DNA of 64,000 nt from Desmospora profundinema (GCF_031454155.1 NZ_JAVDQG010000002.1:186001-250000); one strand, 5' to 3'. Counted from the stretch's first letter, positions 35,251 through 44,296 are shown. The notes: generated by a model not told the origin, from the letters alone. A program made the numbers and translations.

Positions 35251-37599
35251 ATGAGTCTCTCCGAGCAAGAGTGGCGGAAGGAACAGAAACGAGTCGATCG
35301 AGTGATCCAAACCATCCACGGGCAGATGACCGTGCTTCAGAAGGAAATCGGCGGAGTGAAGGCCGATATCGTAGATATCCGCAAACATTTTTGGGATGAT
35401 ATTAGGGTTAATGTGGATGATCCCGGCGAAGCGGCGGAAACTTACGCCAGCATCAAACAGCAGGCAGAAGTGTTGTCGGAACGAGAACGTAGACACCGCC
35501 ACGCTCAAAAGCGACTAAAAACATTGGAGAAGCTCCACTCGTCCCCCTATTTCGGCCGGATCGATTTCGTAGAGGATGGGGAACCATCCCCCCAGCGAAT
35601 TTACCTTGGACTCACTTCCCTGCTGAATGAAAACAAAGAGGAGTTTCTCATCTATGACTGGCGCGCCCCCGTATCCAGTCTCTACTACGATTATGGACCA
35701 GGCCCTGCCCAATATGACACCCCCGACGGAACCATCACCGGCACCATGGAATTAAAGCGCCAATACATCATTCGGGACGGCCGGATCCGCAGCCTGTTTG
35801 ACACGGGTGTCACCATCGGGGACGAACTGTTGCAGGAAGTCCTCGGCCGACAGGCCGGCACACAGATGAAAACGATCGTAGCCACCATCCAACGGGAGCA
35901 GAATCAAATCATCCGCAGCGAAGGAAAGCGCCTGCTGATCGTTCAGGGGTCCGCTGGAAGCGGCAAAACGTCGGCCGCCCTGCAACGGGTCGCATACTTG
36001 CTCTATCGGCACCGGGAAACACTGAAGGCGGATCAGATCCTGCTGTTCTCCCCCAACCCGATGTTTAACAGCTACGTCTCCACGGTTCTTCCCGAACTGG
36101 GTGAAGAAAATATGGCGCAAACCACCTTCCAAGAATACCTGGAGCGCCATTTGGGACAAACCTTTCAACTGGAAGATCCCTTCACCCAGATGGAAACCGT
36201 GTTTACAACCATGGATGAACCAGGATACGCCTTTCGCATCGAGGGGATTCGTTTTAAATCCTCCCACAACTTCATGGCAATCCTGGATCGTTATCTGTCC
36301 TGGCTCCAACAAACCGGACTGATCTTTAAACATATCAAGTTTCGCGGCAAAACCCTCGTGTCCGCCACACAAATCCGGGATCGCTTTTATTCCCTTGATC
36401 AGGCGTTGTCCATCCCGCAACGGATGGAACATCTGGTGGATTGGTTGTTAAAGGAGTTGAAAAAACAGGCGCGCCTGGAACAGACGAAGCCCTGGGTGGA
36501 AGAGGCGATCCAGTTTCTCGATTCGGAAACGTACGGACAGGTGTATCGAAAGCTTTTGCGTAAACAGTCGTTCACCGAGGACACCTTTGACGATTATGAA
36601 CGGGAACAACGATTGCTTGCAGAAGGAGTGGTTCAGGAGCGTTTTAAACCGTTGGTTACCGGGGTCAAACAACTGCGGTTCATTGATATCCCCGCCATTT
36701 ACAGGCAATTGTTTACCGATCCCGCTCTCCTATCCAAGTGGTCATCGGCGGATCTGCCGCGGCAATGGAAAGCGATCGCAAAAGAGGCGGTGAAGAAACT
36801 GGATCGCTTCGAGCTTTCCTACGAAGACGCAACCCCCTACCTTTACTTGAAAGAGAAAATCGAAGGGTTTCAGACTGTCTCCTCGGTACGGCATGTGTTG
36901 ATTGATGAAGCTCAGGATTATTCTCCATTCCAGTTTCAATTCATCAAGGAACTGTTTCCCCGTGCCAGCTTGACCGTGCTCGGGGATTTAAACCAATCAA
37001 TTCATCCCCATGCCGCCGGAACCGACTTTGCGTCGTTATCATCCTTGTATGGGGCCGAGCAGACGGAAGTGATCCGGCTGACACGAAGCTATCGATCCAC
37101 CCAGCCGATCGTCCAGTTCACACGCTGGATCATCCCGGGAGGAGAAGCAATTCAGCCCTTTAACCGTGATGGCAAAAAACCGACCGTGACGAAAGCGTTG
37201 GGCAAAACGGATCTGGCACACAAGATTGCCGACCGCATTCGCGTGCTGCAAGCTGCCGGCCATCGGACGATCGCCGTCATCGGCAAGACTGCCCGGGAAT
37301 GTCGGGAAGCGTTTGAAGCCTTACATGACGAGATTACCCTTCGTCTGATTGACAAAGAGACCGCCTCTTTCCAGACCGGAGCCGTCGTCATCCCCTCGTA
37401 TCTGGCCAAGGGTGTGGAATTCGACGCGGTCATCCTCTACGATGCTTCACGAAAACAGTATGGGAGAAAAAGCGAGCGAACGCTGTTTTATACCGCTTGC
37501 ACCCGGGCCATGCACGAATTGCATCTCTTTTACACCGGAGAGAAAAGCCCGCTCCTGGCACCGGTGCCAGCCGAGCTGTATGTAGAGGAAAGCGAATGA
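35251..37599 (+). CDS. helD: HelD-type RNA polymerase recycling ATPase (UvrD/Rep fold)
   Basis: The protein has about 782 residues. The N-terminal 90 residues form a long coiled coil (QKRVDRVIQTIHGQMTVLQK) that in HelD enters the RNA polymerase secondary channel. Walker A is QGSAGSGKTSAA (about 233-244) and Walker B is LIDEAQDYS (about 551-559). The C-terminal RecA domain has LTRSYRST and the final FYTACTRAMHELHLF. HelD removes stalled or DNA-bound RNA polymerase and can confer rifamycin tolerance. ATG 35251 is seven bases from AGGAG; ATG 35248 is equally in frame. It is a single gene between a promoter and a terminator. Confidence 0.9.
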   Translation: MSLSEQEWRKEQKRVDRVIQTIHGQMTVLQKEIGGVKADIVDIRKHFWDDIRVNVDDPGEAAETYASIKQQAEVLSERERRHRHAQKRLKTLEKLHSSPYFGRIDFVEDGEPSPQRIYLGLTSLLNENKEEFLIYDWRAPVSSLYYDYGPGPAQYDTPDGTITGTMELKRQYIIRDGRIRSLFDTGVTIGDELLQEVLGRQAGTQMKTIVATIQREQNQIIRSEGKRLLIVQGSAGSGKTSAALQRVAYLLYRHRETLKADQILLFSPNPMFNSYVSTVLPELGEENMAQTTFQEYLERHLGQTFQLEDPFTQMETVFTTMDEPGYAFRIEGIRFKSSHNFMAILDRYLSWLQQTGLIFKHIKFRGKTLVSATQIRDRFYSLDQALSIPQRMEHLVDWLLKELKKQARLEQTKPWVEEAIQFLDSETYGQVYRKLLRKQSFTEDTFDDYEREQRLLAEGVVQERFKPLVTGVKQLRFIDIPAIYRQLFTDPALLSKWSSADLPRQWKAIAKEAVKKLDRFELSYEDATPYLYLKEKIEGFQTVSSVRHVLIDEAQDYSPFQFQFIKELFPRASLTVLGDLNQSIHPHAAGTDFASLSSLYGAEQTEVIRLTRSYRSTQPIVQFTRWIIPGGEAIQPFNRDGKKPTVTKALGKTDLAHKIADRIRVLQAAGHRTIAVIGKTARECREAFEALHDEITLRLIDKETASFQTGAVVIPSYLAKGVEFDAVILYDASRKQYGRKSERTLFYTACTRAMHELHLFYTGEKSPLLAPVPAELYVEESE

Positions 37600-37623
37600 G
37601 TATTCGTTTGCGAAACAAACCTT

Positions 37624-37653
37624 ACGGGAAGGAAGCAGTCCTTCCCTTTTTTT
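37624..37653 (+). terminator. Terminator after helD
   Basis: GGGAAGGA (37626-37633) pairs with TCCTTCCC (37639-37646), followed by TTTTTTT. Confidence 0.9.
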
Positions 37654-37773
37654 GATGGCGGCGGTTTGTTCCAGGATCGAAAAAGGGGCAACGTCGGAAG
37701 AGGGTATTCCGTTTGATTAAATCCACTTCTCCTTTTCCATCAACTTTCAAGATCCTTCCATACCACGCGTTAT

Positions 37774-38286
37774 TCAAACGTCAACACAACTTTTCCCCTC
37801 CTGTGCGTCTCCGATCAGTTTGGACATCCCATACTCATCCACATACCGGCCATCTACCAGCAGTGAATCCCGTCTGATTCCTTCCACCTGAAAGCCCCTT
37901 TTCGGATAAAGGGCCAAAGCGGCGCGGTTGTGTACCATCACCGTCAGTTCCAGACGGTGGATTCCATTTTGACGCGCCCAGTTTTCCCCGGCAGTAAACA
38001 ACCGGGTGCCAATCCCCTGGCCCGTATAAGTCTGGCGAATCCCCACCACGATATAGGCGGAGTGACGGTTGCGACGGACACCGCCTCCGATCAGCTCCAT
38101 CCATCCCACCAATCTCCCTGCGACTTCCGCCACCAGGATCGTTCGGTTCTTCTGTTCCACCGCGCTTTGGATCCGCTTCGCCGTCTCTTCCACTCCAGCG
38201 GTCCGTTCCCCCGGTTCCAGCAGCATAAACGAAGTCTCTTTATCCAGACGTTTTTGCAAAGCCAGATAGGCAGCAGCGTCTTCCAC
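37774..38286 (-). CDS. GNAT-family N-acetyltransferase
   Basis: The protein has about 170 residues. The acetyl-CoA loop is in YIVVGIRQTYTGQGIGTRLF, with the Q/R-x-x-G-x-G/A pattern (QGIGTRL), followed by GIHRLELTVMVHNRAALALY and KRGFQVEGIRRDSLLVDGRY, typical of RimI/RimJ-like or spermidine-type GNATs. The usable start is GTG 38286. The sequence just upstream in frame (VHIRQIR) looks like the missing first beta strand, yet it has no ATG, GTG or TTG codon, only GTA and ATA after a GGGAGGG site. Either a non-standard start is used or the start codon has been lost. The substrate is unknown. Confidence 0.8.
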   Translation of the reverse strand: MEDAAAYLALQKRLDKETSFMLLEPGERTAGVEETAKRIQSAVEQKNRTILVAEVAGRLVGWMELIGGGVRRNRHSAYIVVGIRQTYTGQGIGTRLFTAGENWARQNGIHRLELTVMVHNRAALALYPKRGFQVEGIRRDSLLVDGRYVDEYGMSKLIGDAQEGKSCVDV

Positions 38287-38354
38287 CCGAATTTGCCTTA
38301 TATGTACTACCGGTTATCCCTCCCGAGAAACATCCTCTCCCAGTATACCACGGC

Positions 38355-38386
38355 AAAAAAACCGATCCCCTAAGGGAATCGGTTTA
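38355..38386 (-). terminator. Terminator after fadH
   Basis: AACCGATTCCC/GGGGATCGGTT on the minus strand is followed by TTTTTTTG, 20 bases past the fadH stop, separating it from the acetyltransferase gene. Confidence 0.85.
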
Positions 38387-38405
38387 TAGGAAGAGCGGGA
38401 TGCCT

Positions 38406-39173
38406 TCAGATGAAACGGGCTCCGTTCATCCATTGCCCTCCGTCCATGGTAATGCAATCGCCGGTGATATAGGCGGCATCTTCCGACAGGAGAAAGGCCG
38501 CCACCCCGGCGATCTCCTCCAACTTGCCAAACCGGCCGGCAGGGATACTTTGCAGCACCCGTTTGTGCATCCGTTCATCCAGGATCAGCTTCTCCACCCC
38601 GCCCGTATTCTCCACTGCTCCGGGGGCGATGCAGTTGACACGGATTCCGTACCGGCTTCCCCATTCCACGGCCAAAGAGCGGCTCATCGCCAGAACCCCG
38701 GCTTTGGCCGAAGCGGAGTGGACCACTCCCGCCGCTCCCGTCCAGGCGTACGTCGCCACAATATTGACGATGGATCCCTCTTTTTTGTCAGCAATCCATT
38801 CTTTGGCCGCCGTCTGCGTGCAGTACCAGGTCCCGTTCAGCACGATGTCGATCACGGAGTGCCAACCGTTGTCGGACAGCGTTTCCGCCTGAACGACAAA
38901 GTTACCGGCCGCATTGTTGACCAACGCATCCACTCCGCCAAAGGTTTCTTTCGCCTGGGAAAAGGTGGCCTCCACCTGCTCCCGGCTGCGTACGTCCATC
39001 GCCACCGTCAGCACCTTCCCGTCCAGGGAGGCCATCTCGTCTTTTGCCCGTTCCAACTTTTCCGGATCGCGTCCGGTAATGACCACATTGGCTCCGTCCC
39101 GGCACAAACGAGTAGCAATCGCTTTCCCCATGCCATTAGAACCACCTGTCACCAATACTGTTTTTGCTGTCAT
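38406..39173 (-). CDS. fadH: 2,4-dienoyl-CoA reductase-like SDR (FadH)
   Basis: The 255-residue short-chain dehydrogenase has NADP-binding LVTGGSNGMGKAIA, NNAAGN and the dinucleotide-contact GRDPEKL. The active-site region VATYAWTGAAGVVHSASAKA carries the lysine but not the usual Tyr-x-x-x-Lys. This departure is shared with Bacillus FadH and eukaryotic 2,4-dienoyl-CoA reductases. The end ITGDCITMDGGQWMNG also matches FadH. It helps beta-oxidation of unsaturated fatty acids. It overlaps the acyl-CoA dehydrogenase gene by four bases, so the two act in one fatty-acid operon. Confidence 0.88.
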   Translation of the reverse strand: MTAKTVLVTGGSNGMGKAIATRLCRDGANVVITGRDPEKLERAKDEMASLDGKVLTVAMDVRSREQVEATFSQAKETFGGVDALVNNAAGNFVVQAETLSDNGWHSVIDIVLNGTWYCTQTAAKEWIADKKEGSIVNIVATYAWTGAAGVVHSASAKAGVLAMSRSLAVEWGSRYGIRVNCIAPGAVENTGGVEKLILDERMHKRVLQSIPAGRFGKLEEIAGVAAFLLSEDAAYITGDCITMDGGQWMNGARFI

Positions 39174-40924
39174 TGTCGTTCCCCCTGTTTTGTTTGATGG
39201 ATAATCGGCTCCCGGTGGAGCACGATGGTGTCAAACCATTCCATACTCGGGATGACATCGGCACCGATGCCAAAGGCGCCAGGGTACCCGAGACGGCCGA
39301 CGACATAGCGTGCCACCAATGCCAGACGGCTACAAGCACGAACATCCCAATCATATTGCGCCTCTTCCAACAAAAAGGCAGCTCCGCAAACGTCGATCAG
39401 TTGGTCGGCAAAACGGCGGGCATGGGCGTTTTGCACCATGGCGTCCGCCTCCAACACAACCTTGGCGTCACGGGCGAGACGGACGCACGCCTGTCGCAGG
39501 GTTTCCACCGATTCCGCCAGTTCTGGAACCGTCACCTGATTGAGGGCCTGCTCCACCTTCTGCAACAACACAAAGGAATTTCCCCCCGTCCGTTTCGCCT
39601 CCCGTCCTAAATTTTTTAGGATTTCCAGGGCCATGATGTTGGATGGCCCTTCCCAAACGGTGTTCACTTGTGCATCCCGCAACAGGCGCGGGGTCACAAA
39701 TTCCTCGATATATCCGTTTCCACCGTGCAGTTCCAGAGAGTCCTTGGCATGGCGTACGGCGTTTTCGCTGAGGCGGTACTTGGCCATTGCCAACAGGAGG
39801 CGCAACAAGGCCTTGTTCTCCTCCGTCTCCCGCCCGTAAGTGTGGCAGTCGTCCATCGCCTGCATCATACGGGCGGCAAGCGCCCATCCCACTTCGATGT
39901 CCGCCATCATGTCCAACAAGGTTTGGCGTACCATCGGATAACGGTCGATGCGGTTTCCAAAAGCTTCCCGGTTGGCGGTGTAAACCGCCGCCTCCAGAAA
40001 AGCGCGATGGGAAAGGGCCAGAGAACCGGTGGCGGTGCACATACGGGAAACATTAAGAGCTTCTGCCATATATCGAAAGCCCTGTTCCGGTTCTCCGATC
40101 CGAAAACCTACCGCCCCGTTCAGCTCCAATTCCCCGCTTGGCACCGCGCGTACGCCCAGTTTGTCCTTCAGCCGCCGGATGGTGATCCGGTTTTTTTCGC
40201 CGTTCTCCAATATGCGGGGAAGTAAAAACAGGCTCAGTCCCTTGGTTCCCTTTGTCTCCCCCTCCCGTGCCAACGTGATCGCCAGGCCGGCTGCACAGTT
40301 GCTGGCAAACCACTTTTCCCCCGTCAGGAGATGGTGCTTTCCATCGGCCACCGCCCTCGTCCGGGTTACCCCCACATCGGATCCCCCCTGGATCTCGGTC
40401 AGAAAGGTGGCCCCCTCTTCCAACGTGACCGGATCCATACTGGCCAGCCGGGGAAGATAACGTTCGCGTTGTTCCTGGGAACTAAATTTCTCCAGAACAA
40501 ACGCCACGGACATCGTCAGGGTGATCGGACAGGTGAATCCCACCTCCGCTTTGGACATGAGCATATGCAACATCTGCGTGTAGAAAAAGGGAACCGGCTC
40601 CGGCACATCCTCCCGATAGCGCCACCCCACCACCCCGGAGCCGTATCCAGCCTCCACCGTCCGCTGATAGCCTTCATTCACCCATACCTCGTTGATCGGC
40701 TGACCGTATCGGTCGTACCGGATCAGGCGCGGGGCACCCTCCCGATCAGTGTGACGGGCCCGCTTTTCCATCGGACCGGCGGCATAAGACCCCATCTCCC
40801 GCAGACGGCCTTCCCCCCATTCTCGCAAGGCGGGGGACAGATACCGCTGAAGGTAACGCTGCATGCTGAAATCGCTTTCAAACCAGTTCAGCTCTGTCCC
40901 GTCCCGGTACCGACTGTAGTCCAT
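39170..40924 (-). CDS. Acyl-CoA dehydrogenase family protein (AidB-like)
   Basis: The 584-residue flavoprotein has an acyl-CoA dehydrogenase middle domain, with FLTEIQGGSDVGVTRTRAVA and LTGEKWFASNCAAG as FAD/substrate signatures. The helical C-terminal domain has LHGGNGYIEEFVTPRLLRDA and WEGPSNIMALEILK. The length and the extra C-terminal region place it near the AidB/long acyl-CoA dehydrogenase branch, not the 380-residue short-chain enzymes. ATG 40924 follows AAGGGGGA; the frame extends to 41059 without support. Operon overlap with FadH suggests fatty-acid degradation, while AidB relatives can have other roles. Confidence 0.85.
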   Translation of the reverse strand: MDYSRYRDGTELNWFESDFSMQRYLQRYLSPALREWGEGRLREMGSYAAGPMEKRARHTDREGAPRLIRYDRYGQPINEVWVNEGYQRTVEAGYGSGVVGWRYREDVPEPVPFFYTQMLHMLMSKAEVGFTCPITLTMSVAFVLEKFSSQEQRERYLPRLASMDPVTLEEGATFLTEIQGGSDVGVTRTRAVADGKHHLLTGEKWFASNCAAGLAITLAREGETKGTKGLSLFLLPRILENGEKNRITIRRLKDKLGVRAVPSGELELNGAVGFRIGEPEQGFRYMAEALNVSRMCTATGSLALSHRAFLEAAVYTANREAFGNRIDRYPMVRQTLLDMMADIEVGWALAARMMQAMDDCHTYGRETEENKALLRLLLAMAKYRLSENAVRHAKDSLELHGGNGYIEEFVTPRLLRDAQVNTVWEGPSNIMALEILKNLGREAKRTGGNSFVLLQKVEQALNQVTVPELAESVETLRQACVRLARDAKVVLEADAMVQNAHARRFADQLIDVCGAAFLLEEAQYDWDVRACSRLALVARYVVGRLGYPGAFGIGADVIPSMEWFDTIVLHREPIIHQTKQGERQ

Positions 40925-41155
40925 CACAGGGCGATCCCCCTTCGCCGAAAAATGAATGAATACACATTCAATGCTATCGAAGGCACCTCTCCACGTCAAC
41001 AAATATTGTGAAAACCGCGATCCCTCCGTCTTTTTTACAAATATTCCTCTCTTCGACAACGACCTTCCGGGAAGGAAAGGGAAAAATAGTCCCGGTGCAG
41101 GGATTTTACCCGTGGCGACGAATGTAAGGAAAGAAATAAGTCAGGAGGGATGCGG

Positions 41156-41803
41156 ATGTTCATCCAGAATTGCTTAACCCCCAAGGAAGAAATCGTCACC
41201 GTCACACCACAGACCCCGATCCCCGACCTGTTCCGCACATTGGAACAACACGGGCTGGAATCGATCCCGGTTATCGATGATAAGGGGTTGTTCCTCGGTA
41301 TAACCGGCTACGGACACGTGATGAAAACGTTGGCGGAGAGTGGGGAATGGGATCGTTCTCTTCGGGAAGGCACCGTAGCGGACCACTTTTATGTGATCGA
41401 TCCGTTATCCATTAACAATGACTTTGAAGAAACGCTTCCCATCATGGTTCGATATCCGTTTGTACCCGTGGTGGACGAGGATGGTTTCACCTTTCTGGGG
41501 ATCGTGAAAATCAGCGATATTGAAGCCGCGCTCGCCTCCACCTACGGGTATGAACTGCCGGGTGTCCGCTTTCTGCTCGCCCTTGTCCTGGATGCTCCCC
41601 ACGAACTGGAACACATCCTGGAAAGTGTCAAGCCCTATGACGTAAACATTATCAGCGTCGTCACCTTTGACGCCGGCGATGCCGCCGCCCGCCGCATTTT
41701 GTTAAAAACGGGACCAACGGAACATGTGGAGGAAATATGCAAAAATTTGGAGGAACGGGGTTTCCGTATTATGAGTGTCAAGGTAACCGAGCCGGTGAGT
41801 TAA
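41156..41803 (+). CDS. CBS-CBS-ACT protein (AcuB-like)
   Basis: The 215-residue protein has two CBS motifs (IPVIDDKGLFLGITGYGHVM, about 35-60; FVPVVDEDGFTFLGIVKISD, about 100-122) and a C-terminal ACT-like domain (VKPYDVNIISVVTFDAGDAA). This order matches AcuB, a ligand-sensing protein of the acetoin-utilisation locus whose ligand is not settled; adenine nucleotides are common CBS ligands. ATG 41156 stands six bases after AGGAGGG, whereas ATG 41150 overlaps it. It is transcribed away from the fatty-acid operon, with no acetoin genes nearby, so I keep the call at domain level. Confidence 0.82.
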   Translation: MFIQNCLTPKEEIVTVTPQTPIPDLFRTLEQHGLESIPVIDDKGLFLGITGYGHVMKTLAESGEWDRSLREGTVADHFYVIDPLSINNDFEETLPIMVRYPFVPVVDEDGFTFLGIVKISDIEAALASTYGYELPGVRFLLALVLDAPHELEHILESVKPYDVNIISVVTFDAGDAAARRILLKTGPTEHVEEICKNLEERGFRIMSVKVTEPVS

Positions 41804-41837
41804 ACACGCTTCCTGGATGTGAACAGGACCCTTGCAC

Positions 41838-41872
41838 GAAAAAAGACAGGCGTGTATGCGCCTGTCTTTTTA
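41838..41872. terminator. Bidirectional terminator
   Basis: AAAAGACAGGCG (41841-41852) pairs with CGCCTGTCTTTT (41859-41870). It serves the CBS gene on plus and the parM-like pair on minus; the stop codon of the small partner gene lies within its arm. Confidence 0.88.
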
Positions 41873-42082
41873 TCCGAAGGGAAGGCCGCTGTTGCGAATC
41901 GCTTCCCCGTGATCCGCGACATCGTCGGCAGCCGATGGTGCGTCTCCATAGATTCGATGAAACAAGAGCGCCTTGACCAAATCACTGAACGAATCCGATC
42001 GTCGCTCCAACATTCTGTACAGTTCCCGCTCCCGCGAATCGCCCATATCAAAGGTGACCGTCTTCAATTTTTTGATGCTCAT
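41870..42082 (-). CDS. Small ribbon-helix-helix protein, probable ParR-like partner
   Basis: The 70-residue protein shows the strand-helix-helix plan of ribbon-helix-helix DNA-binding proteins: KTVTFDMGD (strand), SRERELYRMLERRSD (helix 1), FSDLVKALLFHRI (helix 2), then an acidic tail. Its ATG overlaps the stop of the actin-like gene (42079-42082). Small RHH proteins in this position are the centromere-binding adaptors of ParM, Alp7A and AlfA filaments. The function is inferred from fold and context; no named homologue was recognised. Confidence 0.6.
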   Translation of the reverse strand: MSIKKLKTVTFDMGDSRERELYRMLERRSDSFSDLVKALLFHRIYGDAPSAADDVADHGEAIRNSGLPFG

Positions 42083-42867
42083 CGAATCATAGCCTTTCCT
42101 ACTTCATAATAGCCGCGTACGTTGGCCATCTGAGGTTCTTCCAGGGAAAAGGCGTGCCGGAAGTGGTCCTGAATAAACGGTTCCAGCTTGCGGGCCATCC
42201 CGCCGACCAACATGACGATATCATGGTTCCCCCAAGTCTTGGAGACTGTGCTGGCAATCAAGTCCGCCATTTCTTTCAGATTGGTCACCTTCACCGTCTC
42301 CCATCCGATGGGAAGTGTTCCCGACTCCCGATCGATAAACACTTTGTCCCGGAATGTCGCATAATTGGTCGTCTTGGCACCCACGTCGACAATGCGGACC
42401 AGACCCATCCGGGGGGCGGAGAAGAAAGCCCCTCCCCCTTCAATGGTGGCATACACCGACTCCACATAAAAACTGCGTTCCTTTCCATTGAGCCGAACGG
42501 TATGGGGGCCTTCCAGCAACCGCTTAATCGCCTTTTGTTCCACATCCGTGAAATTGCCGATGGGAAGACCGGTAACCAGAATGACATTTCCCTTCGCCTC
42601 CGCCAAGTGCAGGGCCGTCATTGTCAAGATCAAGGTCTCCTCCACCGCCTTGGAGTCCTGCATGGCTTGACGCGTAAATTCACCTTCCCGTTCTGCCAGC
42701 TTTCCAACAAACCACCGCCTGCCCAAGTACTCCAGTTCAATATCACCGGATAGTTCATGCCGGTAGTTTCGTTGACGCCACCCACTCACCTTGCTCGGAA
42801 ACAAAAATGATTTTCCCTCCGTAATCACTTTGACATAACTTCTTCCACAATCCACCGCCACTATCAT
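42079..42867 (-). CDS. ParM/StbA-like actin-family ATPase
   Basis: The 262-residue actin-fold protein has phosphate-1 loop VAVDCGRSYVKVIT, an N-terminal ALP-type domain, phosphate-2 loop VRIVDVGAKTTNYATF and adenosine loop VMLVGGMARKL. These are the ATPase signatures of ParM/Alp proteins, and the length is slightly short for ParM (about 320). It should polymerise into dynamic filaments that move DNA through an adaptor. ATG 42867 is seven bases from GGAGGG. The downstream RHH gene overlaps by four bases, giving a compact type II partition-like cassette on what looks like chromosome. Confidence 0.75.
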   Translation of the reverse strand: MIVAVDCGRSYVKVITEGKSFLFPSKVSGWRQRNYRHELSGDIELEYLGRRWFVGKLAEREGEFTRQAMQDSKAVEETLILTMTALHLAEAKGNVILVTGLPIGNFTDVEQKAIKRLLEGPHTVRLNGKERSFYVESVYATIEGGGAFFSAPRMGLVRIVDVGAKTTNYATFRDKVFIDRESGTLPIGWETVKVTNLKEMADLIASTVSKTWGNHDIVMLVGGMARKLEPFIQDHFRHAFSLEEPQMANVRGYYEVGKAMIR

Positions 42868-43000
42868 GCCGCATCCCTCCGACACATATATACGCTTTTT
42901 CTCGTTTCAATATGAAGGAAGCATCTGTACATGGGATGGGACCTTCAGTGGCAAACTGAGAAACCAAAGACGGTCGCGGATGAAGGAGCGAACACTTCGA

Positions 43001-43243
43001 ATGACAACCAAACGTTGGATCTACCGTTTTATTGGATGGTTTTTGCTTATCCTCGGCATCCTGGGTATGGTGTTACCGGTGCTTCATGGATTCACTTTTT
43101 TTGTCATCGGTCTTCTGATCCTGTCCAAATCAAGCCCTTGGGCCCGTCGCTTGTTACAGAAGGTGGAGACCCGCTATCCCAAGCTTGCCGAACAAGTGGA
43201 GAAATGGCGAAACCATCCCCGCCTCAAACGAATGATGCCCTAA
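43001..43243 (+). CDS. Small membrane protein (PGPGW-like)
   Basis: The 80-residue protein has two close membrane helices, RFIGWFLLILGILGMVLPVL and GFTFFVIGLLILSK, followed by a basic amphipathic tail (RRLLQKVETRYPKLAEQVEK). This matches the PGPGW/DUF454-type small transmembrane family of unknown function. ATG 43001 lies about ten bases after AAGGAG; ATG 42980 would make that site part of the gene. It diverges from the ParM-like gene and has its own terminator. Confidence 0.68.
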   Translation: MTTKRWIYRFIGWFLLILGILGMVLPVLHGFTFFVIGLLILSKSSPWARRLLQKVETRYPKLAEQVEKWRNHPRLKRMMP

Positions 43244-43271
43244 AGGGAACAGGCGGACCAGTCAATCCCAC

Positions 43272-43301
43272 AGCAAAAGCCGCCAGGAAAGCGGCTTTTT
43301 G
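43272..43301 (+). terminator. Terminator after the small membrane protein gene
   Basis: AAAAGCCGC (43275-43283) pairs with GCGGCTTTT (43291-43299), followed by T. Confidence 0.88.
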
Positions 43302-43427
43302 GTATCATTCATCGACTCTCATACCAGTCAATGGGTCATTTTAAGTTTTTATTCTATGGAAATGAATCTTTTTTCAAATGGAACATACAATGGCTGTCAA
43401 ATTAACGATATTATCTATAGATAATAT

Positions 43428-43455
43428 GAACAGCCCCCGAGCTTGTGGGCTGTTG
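43428..43455 (-). terminator. Possible terminator after the methyltransferase gene
   Basis: AACAGCCC/GGGCTGTT forms a strong hairpin 40-65 bases beyond the O-methyltransferase stop, but a T-tract is nearly absent. Confidence 0.45.
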
Positions 43456-43494
43456 GTTATGAAAAAGCCTGGATCGGCAGCACTCACCTCCCGA

Positions 43495-44124
43495 TCACTT
43501 CACCCGTGCAACCCCCAAGCCGTCACCAATGGTCCAAACCATCGCATCCAAGCGGGGATCCTGCAACAACAAGTCATGGGTCCGCCGCAATCCCTCCACA
43601 TCCGGATCGTTTTCGCTTTCATCAAAGATGCGATCGGAGAAAAACAGGTTGTCCAGAATGATCAGGGCACCCGGCTCCGCCAGTTGGATCGCCTGCTCCA
43701 GATAAAAGGGATACCCTTTCTTGTCGGCATCGATAAAAAAGAAATCAAACCGTTCCCCCGCCTCACGGAGTGCAACCATACTCTCCCTGGCGTCCCCGAT
43801 CCGGTATTGCACTTGATCGGACAAACCCGCTTTAGCCACGTTCTCCTCCGCAAAGGATGCATGCTTCGGTTCCAGCTCCAACGATAAAAGCCGTCCTTCT
43901 TTCGGCAAGGCTCGCCCCATCCAAATGGCGCTGTATCCCCCAAGACCGCCCACTTCAAGGATCCGCTTGGCGCCGGAGAAGCCGACCAACCAGTTTAAGG
44001 TGCGTCCCACTTCCGACGGGACGGAAATTTGAGGGATTCCCCGTTCCTCCAGTCCTGTATGGATGGAACGCAACACATCATCCTCATGAATATATCGCTC
44101 ACGTACATATTGGCTTCGGTCCAT
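43495..44124 (-). CDS. SAM-dependent O-methyltransferase (TrmR/caffeoyl-CoA OMT family)
   Basis: The 209-residue class I methyltransferase has SAM motif I in RILEVGGLGGYSAIWMGRAL, an acidic end of strand 2 (LLSLELEPKHA), the metal-binding Asp in FDFFFIDADKKGYPFYLEQA and the second metal/base region LIILDNLFFSD. Family 3 O-methyltransferases include catechol-type enzymes and the tRNA wobble-uridine enzyme TrmR (YrrM) of Bacillus. The gene is not beside the yrrMNO peptidase genes typical of TrmR, so the substrate is open. It ends a minus-strand unit that begins after tRNA-Gly. Confidence 0.82.
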   Translation of the reverse strand: MDRSQYVRERYIHEDDVLRSIHTGLEERGIPQISVPSEVGRTLNWLVGFSGAKRILEVGGLGGYSAIWMGRALPKEGRLLSLELEPKHASFAEENVAKAGLSDQVQYRIGDARESMVALREAGERFDFFFIDADKKGYPFYLEQAIQLAEPGALIILDNLFFSDRIFDESENDPDVEGLRRTHDLLLQDPRLDAMVWTIGDGLGVARVK

Positions 44125-44262
44125 TCAATCGGCTCCTTTCTAACGGTTCGGACTTAGATGTTGTGTCCATCCTTTTCTCCTGCTTCTCTTTTCATATACG
44201 TTGCCGTTACGGCCAAAACCTTTTTTGCCGGCAGGTCGGATCAAAGTTTTTTTGCAGCATAC

Positions 44263-44292
44263 AAAAAAACCGCCGCATTCACCGCGGCGGTT
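44263..44292 (-). terminator. Terminator after tRNA-Gly
   Basis: AACCGCCGC (44268-44276) pairs with GCGGCGGTT (44284-44292), followed on minus by TTTTTTTG. It begins five bases beyond the encoded CCA end. Confidence 0.9.
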
Positions 44293-44296
44293 GTTG

